From Propionibacteriaceae bacterium (GTDB lineage: Bacteria; Actinomycetota; Actinomycetes; Propionibacteriales; Propionibacteriaceae), in contig JAIRRM010000068.1 of NCBI GenBank assembly GCA_031255975.1, positions 1 through 10,509 on the forward strand: a stretch of 10,509 nucleotides of DNA. Reading direction: 5' to 3'. The translations under genes and the position numbers were made by a program. The notes under the pieces were generated by a model. The model saw only the letters and a list, made by a program, of their open reading frames with translations. It was not told where the DNA came from and ran no database searches. Within the stretch, counting starts at the first letter, position 1. The number at the start of each line of letters is the position of its first letter. Below are positions 6,315-10,509 of this stretch, one piece after another.

Positions 6315-7577
6315 TCACAGCCCCAACGTTGCCAGTGGGATAACAGCCACACCGTCGGCGCGGGTGTAGGCATATTCAGTGGCGGTGATGATGGCCAACG
6401 CCCCCGGCGCGCCACTACTTTGGGTGTCCACCCTGGCTGCGAAACTCAGCAGTTTGGCAGCAGCGGCGTCCAGTACGTGTTGCGCTGTACCTAACTTGAC
6501 CTCAAATGCGGCCCAGCGGTTATACCCAGCGGTCACCACTGCGTCCACCTCGACGCCAGTTTCGTCGCGGTAGTGAGAGACTGCCCCACCTAATCCCCCG
6601 GCATAAACCCGTAAATCATGCACTGCCAGCGATTCGAAGAGAAAGCCGAGAGTCTTCATATCACGGCGAAGTTCAGCTGGCCCAGCTTGCAGCAGTGAAG
6701 CCGCCAACGCCGGGTCAGTCAAATGGTGTTTCGGTAAGGTACGTACTCGCGCTTTCGAGCGAAGCACCGGAGACCAAGCTGTGAGCGGTTCATAGAGCAT
6801 CAACCGCTGCAGGGCATTCAGGTACGCGCCAACGGTGCTCGGGTCAAGTTTGACACCCATGCCGGTAGTGTCCGCAGCAAGAGTGACCAGGGTAGCTTCG
6901 GCGGCTATATTGCGCGCCAGCGCACCCAGTAGAGCGAACAGGCGCTTCGGGTCACGACGCACCCCATCAACCGCTTTGATATCGCCAAACACTATCTCCT
7001 CTAGGTAATCGTGTACGTTGGCACGGGCCTGAATGAGACTACGATGCTGGTCGGCCGGCCATCCGCCATGGCACAACCGCTCGATGATGCCGTCTAGGGA
7101 AAGCGGTGCCCTGCCCCCGTCAACCCGTTCCCCATTAAGCAAGGTATCCAGGGAGACTTCGGCGCTGGAATGACTCGACTCTGCCAACGAAAGTGTACGC
7201 ATCCGCATACGACTGAAACGACCCGCGCCCGAATGCCGCGACTCATCATCACGCGGAGTGGCCGACCCCGTGAGAATAAACAGGCCGTCCTCGCCCCGGT
7301 CATCGACTTCGCGGCGAACCGCATTCCACAAACCGGGAACCAACTGCCACTCGTCAATCAACAGCGGAGTTTTACCTTGCAGCAGATTACGTGGGGCCAG
7401 CTCAGCCGTTTCTCGGGCAGCCGAATCCACATCGAGGCGTACTTCCGATACAGCCTGACGACGCGCCGTCTCGGTCTTGCCGCACCCTTTTGCGCCTTCA
7501 ATGAGCACCGCGCCGATTCTGCCCAAGTGCTCGGCCAACACGCCATCGGCGACACGTGGCAGATATTTCCTTGCCAT
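6315..7577 (-). CDS. AAA+ ATPase with DUF4143 domain (AAA_14-DUF4143 protein)
   Basis: A 420-residue protein of the widespread AAA_14-DUF4143 family, whose role is not established. Walker A is GAKGCGKT (28-35), Walker B is LLIDE (72-76) and the sensor-like strand is LTGSA (102-106). The middle (about 190-330) is helical and resembles the DUF4143 linker. The C-terminal domain keeps a PD-(D/E)xK-like pattern, with E343-V-D345 followed by FEVK (E359, K361), as in restriction-endonuclease folds; whether it cuts DNA is unknown. Full length is normal. ATG is preceded by AGGAGA eight bases upstream. The gene is monocistronic, with gaps of 153 and 162 bases to its neighbours. Such genes are typically scattered accessory genes. 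The repeats just upstream suggest control by a DNA-binding protein, possibly itself. Confidence 0.92.
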   Translation of the reverse strand: MARKYLPRVADGVLAEHLGRIGAVLIEGAKGCGKTETARRQAVSEVRLDVDSAARETAELAPRNLLQGKTPLLIDEWQLVPGLWNAVRREVDDRGEDGLFILTGSATPRDDESRHSGAGRFSRMRMRTLSLAESSHSSAEVSLDTLLNGERVDGGRAPLSLDGIIERLCHGGWPADQHRSLIQARANVHDYLEEIVFGDIKAVDGVRRDPKRLFALLGALARNIAAEATLVTLAADTTGMGVKLDPSTVGAYLNALQRLMLYEPLTAWSPVLRSKARVRTLPKHHLTDPALAASLLQAGPAELRRDMKTLGFLFESLAVHDLRVYAGGLGGAVSHYRDETGVEVDAVVTAGYNRWAAFEVKLGTAQHVLDAAAAKLLSFAARVDTQSSGAPGALAIITATEYAYTRADGVAVIPLATLGL

Positions 7578-7613
7578 ATCTGCATTCTCCTGCCTCTTAT
7601 AACCCCTTTTACT

Positions 7614-7619
7614 AGTATA
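7614..7619 (-). promoter_or_regulatory. Possible -10 element TATACT for the ATPase gene
   Basis: On the minus strand TATACT lies 36 bases before the ATG and just downstream of the direct-repeat array. No good -35 is present at 17-19 bases; the A/T-rich TTAAAA lies there, between two repeats. If used, the repeats would cover the -35 region and upstream, as expected for an operator or activator site. Confidence 0.35.
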
Positions 7620-7621
7620 AA

Positions 7622-7681
7622 TGGGTTTCTGCGGAGCTTTTAACTGGGTTTCTGCGGAGGTTCTAGCTGGGTTTCTGCGGA
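7622..7681. repeat. Three perfect 14-bp direct repeats at an exact 23-bp period
   Basis: TGGGTTTCTGCGGA occurs at 7622, 7645 and 7668, identical each time. The 9-base spacers are related but not identical (GCTTTTAAC, GGTTCTAGC, TTTTTAAGC). A degenerate fourth unit may start at 7691 (CGGGT). Twenty-three bases is a little over two helical turns, so bound proteins would lie on nearly the same face. The array lies in the 162-base gap between the ATPase start and the M18 peptidase stop, both on the minus strand. Too short and too few for CRISPR; an operator or iteron-like site is more likely. Confidence 0.85.
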
Positions 7682-7739
7682 TTTTTAAGCCGGGTCAACT
7701 ACAGCGAAGGCGGCGCGCATCCAGGCCGAACCTACGTAA

Positions 7740-9026
7740 CTACCGCCCTTCCGCACTATGCCCCTGATAGAACGCTTGCAGCGCGGCGGCCAGGTACGGC
7801 ACGTCGTCTACATGACACAGTTCGCGCGCCGAGTGCATGGAGAGCAACGGGATGCCGACGTCAACGGTGTTGATGCCGAGCCGAGTAGCGGTGAGCGGGC
7901 CAATGGTGGTGCCGCAAGCCACCGAATTGTTGGAGACAAACACCTGCGTCGGCACCCCGGCGGCCTTACAGGCTCGCAGCCACAGCGCCTCGCCGGAAGC
8001 TTCGGTGGTGTAGCGCTGCTTGGCGTTCACCTTCAGCAGCGGGCCGCCGCCCAACACCGGGCGGGCGTCGGGATCGTGTAACTCGGGGTAGTTGGGATGT
8101 ACCGAATGCCCGGCGTCGGCGGAAACCACCCACGAGCGGGCGAACATACGCTGGGTGTCGTCGTAGTTCATGTTGAAACCGTGAGCGATACGCCCCAGCA
8201 CCTGCTCCAAGAACGGCCCGGCGGCACCGGAACGGGTGGCCGAACCGACTTCCTCGTGGTCGTTGCATACCAGGAGTTGCACGTCGGCTACGGGGCTGGC
8301 GACGGCGATGGCGCACAGCCCGGCATAGACACTGGAGAGGTTGTCGAGCCGACCGGCGGCGAGCAGGCTCCCGTCCGCACCGATCCGCTCGGGTGGCTGA
8401 GTGAGGTACGCAAAAAGGTCGTGCCCAACGATGTCGGCGGGGTTAACCCCCATGGCGTCGGCGACCAACGCCAGGATGCCTCTGGACGCGGCATCGGTGC
8501 CGTCCAGTGCGTAAACCGGCATCAGATGACGCTGTTGGTCGAGTTGCAGCCGCTCGTTCACACCCCGGTCAAGATGCACCGCTAACTGCGGGATACGTAG
8601 CCAAGGACCGGTTTTGCCAAGATGAATCTCGCCAGACGCGGTGACGATACGACCAGCCAACCCGAACTCCCGGTCAAGCCAGGAGTTCAGCAGCGGCCCG
8701 CCGTACACCTCCATACCAGCCTGGGCGAATCCGACGCTACGATGCTCCGGCTGCGGTTTCAGCTTGAAACCCGGCGAATCGGTATGCGCGCCGACGATGC
8801 GCAACGCGGTGGAGTCAGTGAGCCGCGCCGGCAGCCGGTACGCGATGATGGCCCCGTCGCGGATGATGTAGTGGCCGCCTTCGGCCCCGTCCCAGGCGTC
8901 AACTTCGCGCTGCTCGGTAAACCCAGCCTGAGTGAGGCGACACGCCACCTCGGCTACGGCGTGGTACGCGGATGGGGACGCGGCGATGAACGCGGCGAAA
9001 TCGGCGGCGGTGGCAGCTGCTGGCAT
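7740..9026 (-). CDS. apeB: M18 family aspartyl aminopeptidase
   Basis: A 428-residue dizinc aminopeptidase of family M18, which removes N-terminal acidic residues (Asp/Glu) from peptides in the cytosol, usually as a large tetrahedral dodecamer. Metal and catalytic residues are visible in order: H81 and D83 in GAHTDSPG, bridging D228 in GRLDNLSS, catalytic E258 and metal ligand E259 in NDHEEVGS, D304 in SADAGHSVHPNY, and H398 in MHSARELCH. The start MPAAATAADFAAFIAASPSAYHAV matches the family's N-terminal helix. Length is typical. There is no Shine-Dalgarno before the ATG. Instead a TAGACT box ends seven bases upstream, pointing to a leaderless transcript. It is divergent from rmuC. No signal peptide is seen. 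Confidence 0.96.
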   Translation of the reverse strand: MPAAATAADFAAFIAASPSAYHAVAEVACRLTQAGFTEQREVDAWDGAEGGHYIIRDGAIIAYRLPARLTDSTALRIVGAHTDSPGFKLKPQPEHRSVGFAQAGMEVYGGPLLNSWLDREFGLAGRIVTASGEIHLGKTGPWLRIPQLAVHLDRGVNERLQLDQQRHLMPVYALDGTDAASRGILALVADAMGVNPADIVGHDLFAYLTQPPERIGADGSLLAAGRLDNLSSVYAGLCAIAVASPVADVQLLVCNDHEEVGSATRSGAAGPFLEQVLGRIAHGFNMNYDDTQRMFARSWVVSADAGHSVHPNYPELHDPDARPVLGGGPLLKVNAKQRYTTEASGEALWLRACKAAGVPTQVFVSNNSVACGTTIGPLTATRLGINTVDVGIPLLSMHSARELCHVDDVPYLAAALQAFYQGHSAEGR

Positions 9027-9033
9027 GAGGTTC

Positions 9034-9039
9034 AGTCTA
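9034..9039 (-). promoter_or_regulatory. -10 box TAGACT for a leaderless M18 peptidase transcript
   Basis: On the minus strand TAGACT fits the actinobacterial TANNNT -10 consensus. Exactly seven bases separate it from the ATG, the usual distance to a transcription start, and no ribosome binding site lies in front of the gene. I see no clear -35. Confidence 0.45.
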
Positions 9040-9171
9040 ATGACCGACGTCGGCCCGGCGGTTGCGACTACGCGCGGGTGTTTCTCGGCGCTCGCCTTGG
9101 ATTTCTTCGTCCTGCCACGAGAAGCGCCAGCGGTATTTCTGCGGTTTGCGGAGCCGCAGCCCGCGCCCTAG

Positions 9172-9208
9172 CTGAAAAACCGGCCACCCACCCAGCGGGT
9201 TTTGTCAG
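9172..9208. other. Imperfect hairpin upstream of rmuC
   Basis: CTGAAAAACC (9172-9181) can pair with the segment ending GTCAG (9198-9208) through 4 + 6 bp, with one bulged G at 9204 and a 16-base loop. It lies 22 bases before the rmuC ATG, inside the 204-base divergent gap (9027-9230). It lacks a U tract and may be a leader hairpin or chance. I see no clear rmuC promoter in the gap. Confidence 0.25.
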
Positions 9209-9230
9209 TGGCGGCTGCGATGATGGAGAC

Positions 9231-10509
9231 ATGGAAACATACTGGATTGCTGTCGTCGGCGTCGCTGGGTTACTGCTGGGGTTCGCCGTCGCCTGGCTGA
9301 TCACCGGGGCACTGGGGCGGGCAAAGGTGGCCGAGGCCAAAGCAGACGCCGAACGCTGGCGAGCAGAGGTGGAGACGGCGCGGTTGGAGACCGCCAACGT
9401 GCGGGCTGAAGCCGAGACGATACGCGCCAACTTCGCCGAGATGAAAGCCACTGCTGCGGCGGCGCAGGCGCAACGTGACGCGGCTCTCGCACGGGTACAA
9501 GATGCCGCGAAAGATCGAGAAGCTGCCGAAAACAGATTCCGGGTGCTTTCTGCGGAGATACTGCAAACGCAGAGCAAACAGGTGGAGGCAAGCGCCACGG
9601 AACGGCTAAAGCAGACCGAAGCGGTGCTTGCCCCGGTCAAAGAAAACCTTGGCAGGCTGCAAGACGAGTTGGCCAAGGTGCAGCAGCAGCGAGCGGCGCT
9701 TGACGCCGACCTCAAGGCGCAGGTCTTTACGGTGAAAACGGCCAGTGACCAGTTGCAGGCCGAGACGAAGGCGCTGGCGACGGCGCTCAGCAAACCGCAG
9801 GTTCGAGGTGCCTGGGGCGAGTCGCAGTTGAAGAACGTGTTCGAGGCAGCAGGGATGCGAGAGCACGTCGACTTCTCGCAGCAGTTCACCTCGGTAAACG
9901 CCGCTGAGGATCGGGTGCGTCCTGACGCCCGCGTCGAGTTGGGCACCGGACGATTCGTGTTCGTAGACGCCAAGGTGCCGATGCAGGCGTTTTTGGACGC
10001 CCTGGAAAAACCCATCGGCCCGGAACGCGACGCCGAGTTGAAGCGGGTGTCAAAACACGTACGTGCACATATCGACGGGCTCTCTGGCAAAAACTATTTC
10101 ACCGCCGACAGCGGCACCCCCGAGTTCGTAGTGCTGTTCATCCCCCATGAAGCGATGGCGGCGGAAGCGCTCTACCACGATACGGCGCTCTACGAGTATG
10201 CCTTCAAGAAGAATGTGGTGCTGGCCACGCCCACAACGCTAATCGCGATGCTGAAAACCATCGGTTACTCGTGGCAGCAACACGAGTTGGCCGAGAATGC
10301 GCAGCGTATCGCCGCGTTAGGTGCCGAGTTGTATAAGCGTACCGGCACCATGACCGAGGCGTTCGCGGGGCTGGGGCGCAATATTCGGCAAACGGTGGAG
10401 GCATACAACAAAACGGTCGGTTCCTTTGAGGGGCGGTTACTGCCCGCCGCTCGTCAGATGAGCGGTCTGGGTGTGGTCGGCGACGCATTACCTGAAATCG
10501 CGCCGGTCA
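9231..10509 (+). CDS. rmuC: DNA recombination protein RmuC, 3' end outside window
   Basis: At least 426 residues of RmuC, a membrane-anchored predicted nuclease that limits recombination at inverted repeats in E. coli. Residues 5-28 form one transmembrane helix (AVVGVAGLLLGFAVAWLITG region). Residues 30-185 are an Ala/Glu/Arg-rich coiled coil. The RmuC domain starts at RGAWGESQLKNVFEAAGM (192-209) with EHVDFSQQ. A PD-(D/E)xK pattern is visible as P231-D232 and D246-A-K248 in RFVFVDAKVP. Family blocks FVVLFIPHEAM (299-309) and VVLATPTTLIAMLKTIGYSW (329-348) follow. The frame is open at the right edge and nearly complete by family length. ATG 9231 is the only plausible in-frame start; GGAG ends two bases before it, which is close for a ribosome site. 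It is divergent from the M18 peptidase gene. A long opposite-strand frame inside it is a composition artefact. Confidence 0.96.
   Translation, partial: METYWIAVVGVAGLLLGFAVAWLITGALGRAKVAEAKADAERWRAEVETARLETANVRAEAETIRANFAEMKATAAAAQAQRDAALARVQDAAKDREAAENRFRVLSAEILQTQSKQVEASATERLKQTEAVLAPVKENLGRLQDELAKVQQQRAALDADLKAQVFTVKTASDQLQAETKALATALSKPQVRGAWGESQLKNVFEAAGMREHVDFSQQFTSVNAAEDRVRPDARVELGTGRFVFVDAKVPMQAFLDALEKPIGPERDAELKRVSKHVRAHIDGLSGKNYFTADSGTPEFVVLFIPHEAMAAEALYHDTALYEYAFKKNVVLATPTTLIAMLKTIGYSWQQHELAENAQRIAALGAELYKRTGTMTEAFAGLGRNIRQTVEAYNKTVGSFEGRLLPAARQMSGLGVVGDALPEIAPV

Noticed and set aside
7622..7681. CRISPR-like interpretation of the direct repeats
   Set aside because: The repeats are only 14 bases with 9-base, mutually similar spacers, and no cas gene is present.
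9040..9171. Possible 43-codon ORF in the gap between the M18 peptidase and rmuC
   Set aside because: No ribosome binding site and no recognisable sequence. The same frame continues open into the antisense of the peptidase gene, so it is probably a shadow.
9547..9556. Further copy of TTTCTGCGGA from the repeat array, inside rmuC (and TTTCTGCGG at 9136)
   Set aside because: These are single core matches, without the flanking TGGG or the 23-bp period; the first is in coding sequence (Leu-Ser-Ala-Glu). Probably coincidence.
9068..10090. 340-codon open frame on the minus strand opposite rmuC
   Set aside because: It is Ser/Ala/Cys-rich low-complexity sequence, lies antisense to a clearly recognised RmuC with coiled coil and nuclease blocks, and shows no domain of its own.

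Overview
The window is compact bacterial chromosome of fairly high GC content (about 60% by eye). The GC-rich codon use, four GTG starts among the seven start codons visible, an actinobacterial-looking YchF (KPF-[IL]-YVFN context) and an M18 aminopeptidase together suggest an actinomycete (Actinomycetota). I cannot place it below phylum with confidence. I see no tRNA, rRNA, CRISPR array, insertion sequence or phage gene. No gap between genes exceeds about 205 bases.

Layout: (1) 2-1614, plus strand: the C-terminal two-thirds of a class I/II PLP aminotransferase, overlapping by 4 bases (ATGA) a YjjU-like patatin-family lipid hydrolase. (2) 1743-3954: two convergent paralogous zinc-dependent secondary alcohol dehydrogenases of the Clostridium beijerinckii/Thermoanaerobacter brockii type. 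Each starts with GTG, and they share a strong bidirectional terminator. Their substrate-pocket residues differ. (3) 4120-6161, minus strand: a seven-helix membrane protein of the YwaF/TIGR02206 (TMEM164-like) family, and upstream of it the conserved ATPase ychF. (4) 6315-7577, minus strand: an AAA_14-DUF4143 ATPase preceded by three perfect 14-bp direct repeats at an exact 23-bp period. (5) 7740-9026, minus strand: an M18 aspartyl aminopeptidase with a promoter of the leaderless type. (6) 9231 to the window end, plus strand: rmuC, divergent from the peptidase and cut by the window edge after 426 residues.

Functionally this is mostly unrelated housekeeping and metabolic genes: amino-acid transamination, lipid hydrolysis, NADP-linked alcohol/ketone interconversion, translation or stress ATPase, peptide turnover and DNA maintenance. 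I do not see a multi-gene system. The accessory-looking element is the DUF4143 ATPase with its repeat-bearing upstream region. The most distinctive small signals are that repeat array, a nested inverted-repeat structure between ychF and the ATPase gene, an inverted repeat abutting the first dehydrogenase's ribosome binding site, and the loss of the NxxE glutamate in YchF.
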